This document shows positions 45,867-56,491 of a DNA stretch of 64,000 nt, piece after piece. Numbering within the stretch: the first letter of the stretch is position 1; each line of letters begins with the position of its first letter. The notes under the pieces were generated by a model that saw only the letters and a program-made list of their open reading frames with translations, did no database searches and was not told the DNA's origin. A program made the position numbers and the translations under genes. Source of the stretch: Triops longicaudatus (taxonomy: Eukaryota; Arthropoda; Branchiopoda; Notostraca; Triopsidae); the NCBI GenBank assembly GCA_022885665.1, contig JAGQDJ010000039.1:1-64000 (forward strand), written 5' to 3'.

Positions 45867-47397
45867 ATGGCTTCAAAGGTAAGCAGGGAACTTCCTTGAA
45901 GTAGTCCTATGTAACATTATCAAAGTGACATTTTCAATAGAAGGGCTCTAAATCTTTGGCTGGCTTCGTATTTGTCTGTCCTTTTGAGATAGGTAATTCT
46001 CAAGTTATATCTGGACAGAAAGTTATTTTGAGACAAAATAACGGAGGAGAGACAAATATTTTCCATAGTCATTCTTGAATCACAGAGAGTTTAGTCAGTT
46101 CGTAGTCGTTTCGATTACTACTGTCAAAAAGAATCGTGACAGCAAAGAATACAATAAATGAACGTGTCGTTTGCAGCTTATTGTCGAATTTTTACGAAAT
46201 TAGGTCGTTTGATCGAAATATTACTGAAAGTGTTATTCCTCGTTTTTGTTGCTTTGTCTGTAGAGTGCAAGGAAACCGCAATGGAGTGGAACTCCGTCAA
46301 TTGCTATCGAGGACGTGGAACCTAAAAGCCGGAAAGGTGCTCCTGTTTATCCAACTTTATCTGTTGATTGCGTTCAAATACTACCACCAGCAAGTAACTA
46401 GTACATTCGTCTCCATACACAAGACAATTATTTACAATAACTTGTTACAGCGTTGGTAATGGTTCCCCCAGTTGTCGACGCCTACGTTTCTCCTTTATCA
46501 CTTCTGAACTACAAAGCCCGAAAGAATAGCTTGGAAAGTATTGCATCGACGCAAACGAAAAAAAGGAACTATGAAGAATCACGATCAGGAGAGAACAGTT
46601 TTACATCAGTGGAAATTGTCAGCACTCAGGGAGAAACCTCTTGGCTTAATGGCAGTGTGAATAGCCAGTCAGCAGCTGGTTGTTTTAACCTCAAGACTGG
46701 CCTTAACAAGTTAACCGCCACTTTACTCGCTACCACAGCTACGCTATCGGCAGAGTTGGTGAAGAACAAGGACAATGTCACTATTAATATGCCTAGTCAA
46801 AGTCCCATGGAAAGTTTAGCTAAGCCTCGCAAGTGGAAGGATGCCACCAAGAAAAAAGCTACTTGTAATAAAGTCACCGTAATTCTCGTCGTAGTGGCAC
46901 TGTTAGCTTGCATCGCCATGGGCATTGTGTTTTACATGGAATGTAAGACAAAGTACTCTAATCGTTCAGAAAGTTCTGATGCAACATGCCGTACATAGCA
47001 AGTACGCGTGCCACAGAACTTTCTGGAGAAACTTTTTTCGTTAATCAATATAATAATCGTTTTTGTTTTTGGTAAAATGTCTTACCATTCACAGATATAT
47101 TTAAGGAAGAGTTGGTGACGTCCAAAAATCGAGACTATGCTACGACCAATCATACCCTTAATGTTAGCGACGAAGTCATGGAGAAGTACAAGGATCTGTT
47201 CATTGGCGAGTGGGAAGGAAGCTTTCTCGAAGTCTCTAGTACGGTGTGTGCGTCTACAGGTAGGTTACTGCACCAGGTCGTATAAATTCTCAATTACTTT
47301 TTTTTGTACAGAAAAAGCAGACATTGGTGGACGCGTAACCGCCAGGATGAGTGGAAATTTTCTACAGCGTTTGAACCAAGCTAAATCTCTCTCATAG
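45867..47397 (+). CDS. Unrecognised single-pass membrane protein (294 aa, five exons)
   Basis: Reconstructed from splice phases; I do not recognise the family. Exons 45867-45878 (MASK), 46264-46393, 46451-46942, 47095-47259 and 47312-47397 give 885 nt in one frame, each junction flanked by GT/AG. The N-terminal ~190 residues are polar, Ser/Thr/Lys-rich and cytosolic by prediction (start 'MASKSARKPQWSGTPSIAIE', later a basic cluster KPRKWKDATKKK). One hydrophobic span follows (VTVILVVVALLACIAMGIVF), with positive charges before it, so a type II topology is likely. The ~80-residue C-terminal part has two N-glycosylation sequons (NHT, NVS), 'DLFIGEWEGSFLEVSSTVCA' and 'TARMSGNFLQRLNQAKSLS'. No signal peptide. 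Without the two short 5' exons, a gene finder would start at 46453 and lose 48 residues. Confidence 0.72.
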
Positions 47398-47533
47398 CAT
47401 TTGAATGTACTCCGGTTGTCTCTTGCGATTTTCTGTAAATGTGCGCAACATATATTTTTATACGGAAACGAGTGTGAAGCCAATGAAATAGTCTTTATAC
47501 GTGGTTCAGCGCAATGTATTATTTGTAAGTCTA

Positions 47534-48930
47534 TTACACCAGCTTGGTCGTATCGCGCTTCTGTATCAACTTCAATTGCTTCTTCTTCATCCGCTTTAGC
47601 TTGGCGGCACTCACCTGAGAAAAGATGGAAATCAATACAACGACACAAACTATTTACTGCCAATGATCAAGAAATAACTTTAAGGACAGTAACCTACCGC
47701 TTGTACTACTTCACCACGTCGCTCGTTCTCTTCTCGCCGTTGTTTATTAAGTTCCTGGCGCTTTTTCAAGTCTTCGATTTTCTGTATCCTTTCTTCTTTC
47801 ATTTTCCTCTCCAAATCTTTTACACGCTGAAGTTCGCGCTTCAATTGCATAGCTTTTTCCAAACCCATTTTAGTACCTTTATCTTGGTACATATTCCTGG
47901 GGCTACAATAAGATCCACGTACAATTAGCTCACACTGACTACGCCAATGAAAATGTATTTTGTATTACTTCATCTTTGGTTCTTTCCATGGACGCCCGGA
48001 TTTGAACTTGCCTCTCGGAATGCTACGCATGACGTCTGCCCCGCTGGGCAACGCCGATGCAACCTGTGGCCTTCTTCTATCTGCAGTTTCCGATTTGGGT
48101 TCCACGAGGTCAACAATTGGGGGTGGAGGATTAATCGTCTGTACGTCAGAATCGGCAGGTTCTTCTTTTATACCTGCTACACTAGAAATCTGCTCCGACT
48201 CGATAACAATATCGTTCTCTTTACTGGACTGTGAATTGTTTGATTCATTAACTGATGCTTCGCTTGAAATCTCTGCAGGTTCAAGCTGAGTTAAAGCAGC
48301 TGGCAGTTCAGACTCTTTTTCGATCGATACCTGCGCGGAAGAATCGACGCTGCTTTCCTCAGTGTCTGATACCCGGACTTGGCTGGGCTGGGGAGGCGAG
48401 GGGATATTGGTGTCAGTATCTGTTGGTACAACGGTTTCGTTTTGCGACTCCTTAATGGGCGAAAGTGGCGGCGCGGCTGTTTCCTTCTTTATTTCGCGAA
48501 TGCTTTTGGGTGTGGGCGGTTCGGCATCAGTGGGTTCTTTTGAGGGGCTACTGGACGTAGAATTGGACGACCGGGCACGTCTGGAGCTTCGAGCTGGTGT
48601 CGGCAGACCAGAGTCGGAGCAATTGGATAAACGGCGCGAGCGGCGGAGATTTGACGGAGTTTCCGGTGCTAGTGTTTCAACTTCTTGGCTCAAGCTGTCG
48701 AAAGATGTTTCTGAAGGATCTGGGGATGTGACGTCACTACGTGTTGGTTGCTTAGACAATCTTCTGCCCCTTTTGGGTGCAGCTGCACTAGTATCTTCAG
48801 GTGCGTTGCTGTCTTTGCTCTCTCCCGAGTCGTTCCTCTTGCGAGAATTGCCAGTTGACTGTCGTCGGGTCACGGTGCTGCCAGAATTGGAGTTGTCGCT
48901 TTCGTAATCCCGCTTACGTGTAGATACCAT
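47534..48930 (-). CDS. CCDC86: CCDC86 / CGR1-like nucleolar protein
   Basis: Homologue of coiled-coil protein 86 (cyclon) and yeast Cgr1, a nucleolar factor for 60S rRNA processing. The N-terminal ~320 residues are low complexity: Ser, Pro, Glu and basic clusters with possible 'SRRL' and 'RRSRRL' repeats. The conserved part starts at 'IPRGKFKSGRPWKEP' and continues in the next exons as 'MYQDKGTKMGLEKAMQLKRE', a highly charged coiled coil (RIQKIEDLKKRQELNKQRRE) and 'NERRGEVVQ'. The last exon reads 'VSAAKLKRMKKKQLKLIQKR' then 'DTTKLV', the typical Cgr1 tail. Three coding exons. Identification rests on the C-terminal third; the N terminus is not conserved in this family. Confidence 0.88.
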
Positions 48931-49719
48931 TTTTCTACATAAAAACGTTGATTAGTTAGGGCTTCAGAAAAACAAAGCGTGTAAACGCAGAACATACCTG
49001 AATAGCCAAATCTAGTTCATGTGCTGCAAAACAAATCCGCGTGGAATGCTCATCATCCGTTTAACCGAGCTCTGAACCGCGAGACATGCAGACGAGAAAG
49101 CGAAACACGAATAGAAAAATTACGTTGCATTCAAGCATAAGAGCAATCAGCATTTAAAAGAGTACGAAACGAATAATTTCATCAATTGATATAAATTGCG
49201 TAAAAAATCGGTTTGTGTTTTTTTTAATATAATATTATAATGAATTCTGGTCTCAGAAACCTATTACTAGACTACAAGCAGTAGATTTTTGAGTGCATAT
49301 GGCAGCACAGTGTGATGATCCATTCCCGAACTGAGTGTTAAATCGCGTTTGCTATTGGTTCAGGGATCTTAAATGCAATTCGCGTAGCTATAAAACGTTA
49401 AATGGGAATTAAATAAATCAAAATAGCAGAAATAAAGGTCAATGCAGATAGGTAAATAGAGTAGTTTTTTCGTACTTCGCGTCTCAAAATGCACTCCCGA
49501 AAGCTCATCTCAATGACCCATCTCCGCTTTAAGAGCGAAAAACTGGCTTAAAGATATTCACGCTTCGTAAAAACATTTTTCTCTATCTTTCTACGGACGA
49601 GAGCTTTTAAAATCTCGAAGTTTGTTCTAACTTTCTACAGAACAAATATTCTTCGGTCGCTTCGAAAGAATGTATACGGTTTCTAAATAATTCAACCAAG
49701 TCCGCATTTAGGGATAGAG

Positions 49720-49857
49720 GGGGTTTGACCCCCCCCCCCCCTTCTCGCGAAATATTTACTTAATAATGCGAAAGATAGGAAAATGCCAAATATTGACAAA
49801 AAAAATCATGTAGCAACCTTCTCACACCGCCGAGCCAAAATCCTCCTCACGCCCCTG
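49720..49857 (-). mobile_element. Fragment of CAGGGG-type transposon
   Basis: Read on the minus strand from 49857 it begins CAGGGGCGTGAGGAGG, resembling the MITE at 27890, and ends in a long G run near 49730. The second terminus is eroded and no target duplication could be matched. Assigned to the same broad class only by the terminal words. Confidence 0.4.
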
Positions 49858-50759
49858 CATTCAACGGAAACGAATACCCACAGAATGACTGAGCGCGCCC
49901 CCCACGCCCACTGAAAAACTCAAGACGCCCACAGGTGGGCGATATCGCCCTGGCTAAAGACCACTGTGGTAGACTATCAAAATGCAAAGTTTCTTGGACA
50001 TCTGTATTCGCTCACGTTCACTAACATGAAATAAAAGTTTAGGTTGCGGGTAAAACCCTTCCTCCTTGCAACTGGGGTGATGCTAAGCATAAAGCATGAT
50101 TAAAATTTTATAATTGCAGCAAATTCCACTTCCGAATTTGCTGTGACACGGCCAGAAAATGATCAACATCGCGCTTTCTGTGATCAGACAAACGGAGTAA
50201 AAATACAAAGGAGCATCATCAAATGCATGAAGAATACCGTAATTCTCAAAAACGTCGGATCGCTCGACAGTGCCATTGTTATTAGTTGGATAGATCTACT
50301 TGAAAAAAAATGATAACTTTTGAGGTAGCTTTACATAATTTTTTACGTTGGTTAGGTAAGTGTTCATTGAAAATCCGTAGAAATCCCTGCAAAGAGCTAG
50401 GCGGATGTCATCTATCTAACACCAGAAGCTTTGCAATTTATCTCTCAAAGCTAATGTGCCTAAATTCGTGGACGCGTCCATCGGTGATAATACCCTTAAC
50501 GATCTTACAATGTACTTTTACGGTTAATAGGCTTTAGAAATTTAGTTCTTATGCGTAACTCGGTTGCACTAGGCCAACTATTTTCCGTCTCGTTAGTCGC
50601 AACGTTATTGAATCGTTCGTAAATTTTTATTCGTGTATCTAATTATGTGTAACGTACAAAAATAAGCCTGGCTCCTATCCAATAAAATACAGAAATCTTC
50701 CTGCTATTTTCCGCAAATCGTCGTTGCCATTTATAACGATCACAGAAGCAGGTACGAAG

Positions 50760-50772
50760 TATCGATATCGAC
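50760..50772 (+). promoter_or_regulatory. DRE-like motif TATCGATATCGAC upstream of Sex-lethal
   Basis: Exact match to the 13-mer in the ALKBH4/septin promoter; contains TATCGATA. It lies about 670 bp upstream of the Sex-lethal ATG, consistent with a promoter ahead of a leader with at least one UTR segment. Confidence 0.5.
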
Positions 50773-51431
50773 GCGTCTTAAAGTCGATACAGTGTGTGGG
50801 CGTGATCTAGGCAGCTTCGTAGCCGCTTGTCTTTTTTTGTCCTTTTTTTCGGCCTTTAAGGTAATTCTGGGCCCTGAATTCACATATTTTAATATCCTTA
50901 GCCAACAGTGTTTCCATACCCTACAAAAAATCGTTTGTTGTCTCCGTTGTTAAGTGACATTTGACGAGTCTTAAAGTGAGACGCTTGTTGGGCGGCCATG
51001 CCGGATGTTTTTTTGCGCGCTTTAGAACGCCTCGGGAACATTGTTTATTTTATTTTTGTAACTTATTAATTTACCACTCTTGTAAACAAAATTGATAATT
51101 AATACGTTTCTTGCTCTTAACAGTTCATCAAAAATTTTGTTTCATCCTTATCCCACTTTTACTAATCGATGTGGTTTCTTTCTCGTGTGTCCCACTTTTT
51201 CCCTATTTTTTTACTTTTTTCCCCTTGTGCGAACACAAAGTTCTTTAGAAAGGCCTATGCAATGTATCCTCGATCGAGAACGCGTAATGGCATGGAAGTC
51301 CACAGTCTAAAAAAAGGGAAAATCTGAATCCCCATCACCACCCCAAGCAGGCCTTTTTTTCATTTTTGTTATATTTTTTTATGCCTGCTTAGCGGTGGAC
51401 GTTTGGTCCTGCCAGTCTTGACGAGTCAGCA

Positions 51432-52824
51432 ATGTCCAGCCCACCAGGACCCATGAACATGAAACCGGATGATCAAGGCCACTCCCCGGCTATGCAAATA
51501 CCCACCATGTCTCAAGCACAGTGCGCCAATCCCGTGGATGACAGCAAGAGTAACCTGATTATTAATTACCTGCCACAAAACCTGACCGAGAATGAGCTGT
51601 TCAAAATGTTCGCTACCGTAGGAACGGTCACGAACTGTAAAATTATGCGAGATTTCCGCGTAAGTTACCTTCTACGCTAAAGCTGGCAATGTCATTGAAC
51701 GAATCTTGGATTCTTTCAGACTGGATATAGCTATGGTTTTGGTTTCATTAATTACTCGCGGCCTGAAGAAGCTGTACGTGCGATCCAAACGCTCAATGGT
51801 TTACAGATCCAGAATAAGCGAATCAAAGTATCCTATGCCCGTCCTCCTGGTGAAGACCGCAAGGAAACTAATCTTTATGTGACGAATCTTCCAAGGTTTG
51901 TGGCTGAAATTCCGAATTATCCCGGCAAAAAGCTGTTAACGTATATTTGTTACGTGTTTTAACGATGTAGAGATATGGCCGAAGAGGAACTGACAAGCTT
52001 GTTCGCCCCATATGGTAATATTGTGCAGATGAATTTATTGAAGGACAAGATCACTGGCTTGCCGCGTGGCGTTGCTTTTATTCGGTAATATGGGCACTGG
52101 TTTACTGTTTGAGAAAGGAAAGGGAGGCTGTAGTGCATGAGAGATGGTGGAAGCTAACTTGTAGTTGTGTTATAGTTATGACCGCCGCGAAGAGGCAATG
52201 GCTGCCATTCAAAGCCTGAATGGCTATATTCCGCAGGGTCGGACGAATCCCATCTCAGTAAAGGTTGCTGAAGAGCATGGCAAGCAGAAAGCTGCTTATT
52301 TCGCAGGTTGGGAAGCCGGCCGGCAACAAGCTCGAAGTAAATCCCTGCTTTTACACTTTTGGCAATGTGTCGTCATCGCTTTTGGGTTAGGGCTGCCAAA
52401 AGATCCCCTCTTTTTTATATTTATTATCCACATTCCTTTAGCTCCTACCGCTAATGTTTTCTTTAAGCAAAACCTTGTTCGTGTGTGCGAAAGATAAACG
52501 TTCACTGAAACAGTTTTTGGTCAATATCCTAACGGGTATGCTTAGACAATTTAAATTACGCGACCTTGTTCCCCGAGTTTTGAAACGGCGTCTCAAAGTT
52601 CCTCGCTAATCCGTTTTTCTTTCATGGCAGTTGGACCGGAACCGGCTGGGCGTGGCCATCCTGGCCAAGCGTTGATGGGCCGCCCGCCCTACCCGCCTTC
52701 TATTAGCATGCCGCGTCCACCTGCTGGCTATGTTCAGAACTACAATATGCGCCAAGACAAGAGTAATGCCCGTTATAATCCTATTGGTATGGGAGGTGGT
52801 TACAACATGTACAACTGGAATTAA
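51432..52824 (+). CDS. Sxl: Sex-lethal homologue, two-RRM RNA-binding protein
   Basis: RNA-binding regulator of splicing and translation; outside higher flies Sxl is not the sex switch and probably has general or neural/germline roles. RRM1: 'SKSNLIINYLPQNLTENELF' (RNP2 LIINYL) and 'GYSYGFGFINYSRPEEAVRA' (RNP1). Linker 'QNKRIKVSYARPPGEDRKET'. RRM2: 'NLYVTNLPRDMAEEELTSLF' and 'LPRGVAFIRYDRREEAMAAI', then 'QGRTNPISVKVAEEHGKQKA'. The PRGVAFIRY and AEEHGK blocks favour Sxl over ELAV, and no third RRM follows. The C-terminal exon is Gly/Pro/Tyr-rich (RPPAGYVQNYNMRQ ... GGGYNMYNWN). Five coding exons, first 51432-51659. U7 runs in both flanks match Sxl target sites. Confidence 0.92.
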
Positions 52825-53964
52825 AACCAATGAAAAAAGACGAAAGTTTTCACCTGAACGATGCTAGAAGTCTGTTCCCGAATGTACGGGAAAAATCTAC
52901 ACATTTTTTCTTCATGTCTATATCTTCGACTTTTTTTCGTCTAGTTGCTTTGATTTTTTTCTTGGAATATGGTAGTTAATATAGGACAAAAGATATTGTT
53001 TACTGATGTCGGTCGATTGTTACAGCTTGGGCAACCTGCCTCGGGTGTGGTGTTTGTATGACCCCTTGAGCAGAAAGCAAGTTAAACAGTTGTAGTTATG
53101 TAGAAGAAAAAGACCCGGACCTGATTTCTCGTGTTGTTTGGTTTGTTGATCGGAATTTCACATAAAAACTAATAGTAATACAAGTTTCATTTACTAAAAC
53201 TTCATATACTTGAATTCTTGTTGATAAATGAGTTGCGGTTAGGGCGGGTTCATGCTGTAAGCTGAATCGTGCAAGCCTTCCTGATTGAAAATATATTTAA
53301 AGCCGGGATTTTACGAATCAATTATTGTGGCTAACCTTTGCCTCAACACTTCCGCTGGGTGCTTGCCTCCAAAATTGGAGTGTCCAATCTCTTTGAGTCT
53401 CGTACAGGTGAAAGACAATAAATTATTATGTTATCTTATAAAGTAAATGAGCAGTGCCATGCAAGGAATTTTCGTTGGGAGGGGGGGGGGGGGGNNNNNN
53501 NNNNNNNNNNGGGGGGGGAGTTTCGCAGGGAGAAGGGGTCCGTATGTATTTTTTGGAGGACACATGCTCACCGTTACAACACTTGGGGAGAGGGCGGCCT
53601 CCCCTTTCCCCCGGGCACGATGGTGTAAATGAAAACTATTTGTAGATTGACGTAGAGGAGCAACCTTTTCGCTGCCGAAGCAGCACGTGACGGTAGGTGC
53701 CATTACATTTGAATTGGCTTTTGCGGTAGCTACAGGGGAAGCCATAAATAAAATTCTCCATCTTTATGCAGTCGTATTACGAAGTCGTTATGGCTCATTA
53801 CGAGTTACGAGTAAATTTCTTCACAGAAATTCATTCTTCGTAAGAATTCTTTCAGGGGTTCGTGTAAACCCGCTCCCTAGCCCATCCAGCCCTTAGCTTG
53901 GGAAACATTTGAATTCTGTCAAGTTTTCGATGTTGAACGCTAGGGGGCCATTAATACAAAACAA
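52825..53964. other. Sex-lethal 3' UTR and intergenic, with 16-base gap
   Basis: U7 runs at 52931-52937 and 52954-52960 lie just after the stop codon; AATAAA at 53417-53422 is a possible distal poly(A) signal. A G-run is broken by N at 53495-53510. No other gene seen. Confidence 0.5.
53495..53510. other. Assembly gap (16 N)
   Basis: Run of N inside a poly-G tract downstream of Sex-lethal; probably a homopolymer-length problem. Confidence 0.99.
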
Positions 53965-54907
53965 ATGGCGCAAAATGGCCAAGAAATCGTCGAAGATTTC
54001 TACGGCGTTTATTTATTATTGTGCTTCAATCCGCAATACAAGGGCAGAATATACGTAGGTTTTACTGTGGACCCTAACCGACGAATAAATCAACATAATA
54101 AGGGTAAAACAGCGGGCGGGGCATGGCGAACGAGCAATAGAGGACCATGGTACTCCACTCTTATTTCTTCTTTTTAAAATTAGCTTTACAGACTTCTTTG
54201 TTTTAGGGAAATGGTTCTTATCATTCATGGTTTCCCCAATGAAATTTCTGCATTGAGATTCGAATGGGCCTGGCAGCATCCGGAGAAATCCCGCAGGCTC
54301 CATCATGTGACTCCAAAGAAGAAAAAACCCAAAGAGAGTCGGTTCGAGTACGCTTTCCGCATTGTTTCTGAAATGCTCCGAGTAGGACCCTGGAATCGTT
54401 TACCTTTAACAGTTCAATGGCTAAAACCAGAGTACGCACTGGAGTTCTCGGTAAGGGCCTTAATGCAAATCTAAAACAATTAATTGAGTTTTTAAATTTT
54501 TTGAACCTACATATTAATTATTCAAACAATAAATTAATATTTAGGCTAACCTCCTTCCTCCAGCTCATATGCCCATCCAACGAGGACCAGTTAAGAGCAA
54601 AAAAGTGAAACCCGTGTTTAATACGACCGAAGACAATACCTCCACTTTGTGTTTCTTATGCAAGGAAAGTGCTGCCGGCAACATTTTGCAATGCCTAAAC
54701 AAAAGTTGTCACCTACTATCTCACTTAACTTGCTTGGCTAAGCATTTCCTTGCGGACATGCCACATTTACTGCTTCCTTTGGAAGGCCGATGTCCCAAGT
54801 GCCTGGAGAACATGAAATGGGGTGATTTAATTAGGAAAAAGCGGGGTTGTTATAAAAATGACGACGATGAAGACGAGCATTGGGCTGATTGCTTAACGCA
54901 AGTTTGA
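53965..54907 (+). CDS. SLX1: Structure-specific endonuclease subunit SLX1 (GIY-YIG)
   Basis: Catalytic subunit of the SLX1-SLX4 nuclease that cuts Holliday junctions and flaps. The N-terminal GIY-YIG domain reads 'FYGVYLLLC' and '[20 protein letters not shown]', followed by '[10 protein letters not shown]', then after an intron '[20 protein letters not shown]' with the catalytic glutamate in 'FEWAWQHP'. The C-terminal RING-like zinc finger has the usual Cys/His ligands: '[15 protein letters not shown]', '[11 protein letters not shown]' and '[20 protein letters not shown]'. Three exons; the tail is acidic. Poly(A) signal AATAAA at 54948-54953. Compact but complete. Confidence 0.95.
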
Positions 54908-55236
54908 AACCTTAACTGTAGTTTTGTAAATTATTGCAATTGTAACTAATAAAAATACACCCGATTTCTTCTTATTATTTGTAATTATTTTGAAATGCGT
55001 ACGTTGAAAGGAAACTAAAACTGAAGTGGAGTTGCAACATAATGTTACTTTAGTTTAAAACTTGGCGCGTCTCGTTTGAGATCGATATTGATTCTTCGAT
55101 ACACTTCCAGTGACGAACGATTTTATCAAGGAAAGGTACCTTCAGTCCATGGAGCGTCAGTATTAAGAGATAAAAAGTGAAGTGTTTCATAACTTTTCGT
55201 GACAATTTTCTAGCGATATAAGAAGTTCACCCATAA

Positions 55237-56103
55237 ATGGCGGCTACACGGAGGCTTATGAAAGTAAGTCATCTTTATGATAGTTTGTGTTCTATTGTGA
55301 TTGTGTTGCAAAGAATGAACGTTGACGAGTTAATTCCTTTAGACTTGAGGAAAATTGCTAAGAGGAAGAATTTAAAATTTCTGAGACAGTAGTGCACTTT
55401 AAAAAGTCAAATTAATTAAAGTACGATTGATTGTTCAGGTTGTCACGTTTGTGGAGCAGTTCTAAAACATGACATTTCAAAAAGAATTATGAATTGTTGC
55501 GTTTTTTTTTTTCAACTAGGAACTGGAGGACATCAGGAAGTCTGGTATGAGGTCATTTCGCGACATTCATGTTGACGAACAGAATATATTGACCTGGCAA
55601 GGACTCATCGTTCCCGTAAGCGTTGGGAATCTTCGATTTCCTATAACATAGCCTATTACCGTTAAACTAAACACGAGACTGTAACCCACCCATTCGCTTT
55701 TGTAGGACAATCCCCCGTACAACAAAGGCGCTTTCCGGATAGAAATCAATTTCCCGGCTGAGTATCCCTTCAAGCCACCCAAGATAAACTTCAAGACCAA
55801 AATCTACCACCCAAACGTAGATGAAAAGGGGCAAGTGTGTTTGCCCATCATCCAGGCGGAACATTGGAAACCGGCGACCAAAACCGATCAAGGTAAATCG
55901 TATTGTACTGTTGTTCTGAAGAGAGCTGAATTGTTTCTATTCGGTTAGTTATCCAAGCCTTAGTTGCATTAGTCAACGACCCTGAACCAGAACATCCGTT
56001 ACGGGGTGATTTAGCGGAAGAGTATACGAAGGATCGTAAGAAGTTTATGAAGAACGCTGAAGAATTTACCAAAAAGAATAGCGAAAAGAGGCCAAGTGAT
56101 TAA
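55237..56103 (+). CDS. UBE2L3: Ubiquitin-conjugating enzyme E2 L3 (UbcH7-like)
   Basis: E2 enzyme that works mainly with HECT and RBR E3 ligases because it transfers ubiquitin to cysteine rather than lysine. Four exons: 'MAATRRLMK', '[20 protein letters not shown]...', the catalytic exon and '[20 protein letters not shown]'. The HPN motif is '[16 protein letters not shown]'; the catalytic cysteine falls at residue 86, the same number as in human UBE2L3. Typical length with the end 'NSEKRPSD'. Poly(A) signal AATAAA at 56171-56176. An ATCGATATT word near 55081 may be a weak DRE variant in the promoter. Confidence 0.96.
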
Positions 56104-56491
56104 TGTTTTTTTTTTGTCCTTAAGTTTTAATATCTTCAAGTGCACTTTCAAGCACTTTCCTCAACACCCCAATAAAAGATGTATGAAATTCAAGACGTGC
56201 ATAACATGTGGGTGTGCAACTCGCAACTCCTTTTTTTTGTCATGGAGGGGTGACATTACAAGAAGTAGATGTGATATTGCGCGATTTGACTGTTGATTTT
56301 TTTTTGCAAATGTCCCCAAGTCCACATTCATGGAATTTTTCCTGCAAGTTTACTTTGCTCTGCAATGAAACACGATACTTAAAAAATGATCCGATTATGG
56401 TAATTTTATTTCCCAATATTCAAGGAATCCTGATCTATTCGAAGTAACAAGGGCAATTTGAAAATGAAAGAGACAAAAATAGGGACATTTA
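56104..56491. other. Convergent 3' ends of UBE2L3 and RPA1
   Basis: Untranslated sequence only. UBE2L3 poly(A) signal at 56171-56176; no other feature seen. Confidence 0.5.

Larger units (their letters stand above)
48931..51431. other. Divergent intergenic region CCDC86 / Sex-lethal
   Basis: Has a TIR-element fragment (49720-49857), the DRE-like 13-mer (50760-50772), and the probable Sex-lethal 5' UTR from about 50800, with U7 runs at 50832, 50843, 51354 and 51374. A C14 tract is at 49729-49742. No coding gene recognised. Confidence 0.5.

Noticed and set aside
47401..47928. 175-codon plus-strand frame
   Set aside because: Antisense to the CCDC86 coiled-coil exons, and crosses their introns.
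48255..48907. Plus-strand frames up to 181 codons
   Set aside because: Antisense shadows of the Ser-rich CCDC86 first exon, whose codon bias opens the opposite strand.
51432..52824. ELAV/Hu family as identity for the two-RRM gene
   Set aside because: No third RRM; RRM2 blocks PRGVAFIRY and AEEHGK fit Sex-lethal, not ELAV.
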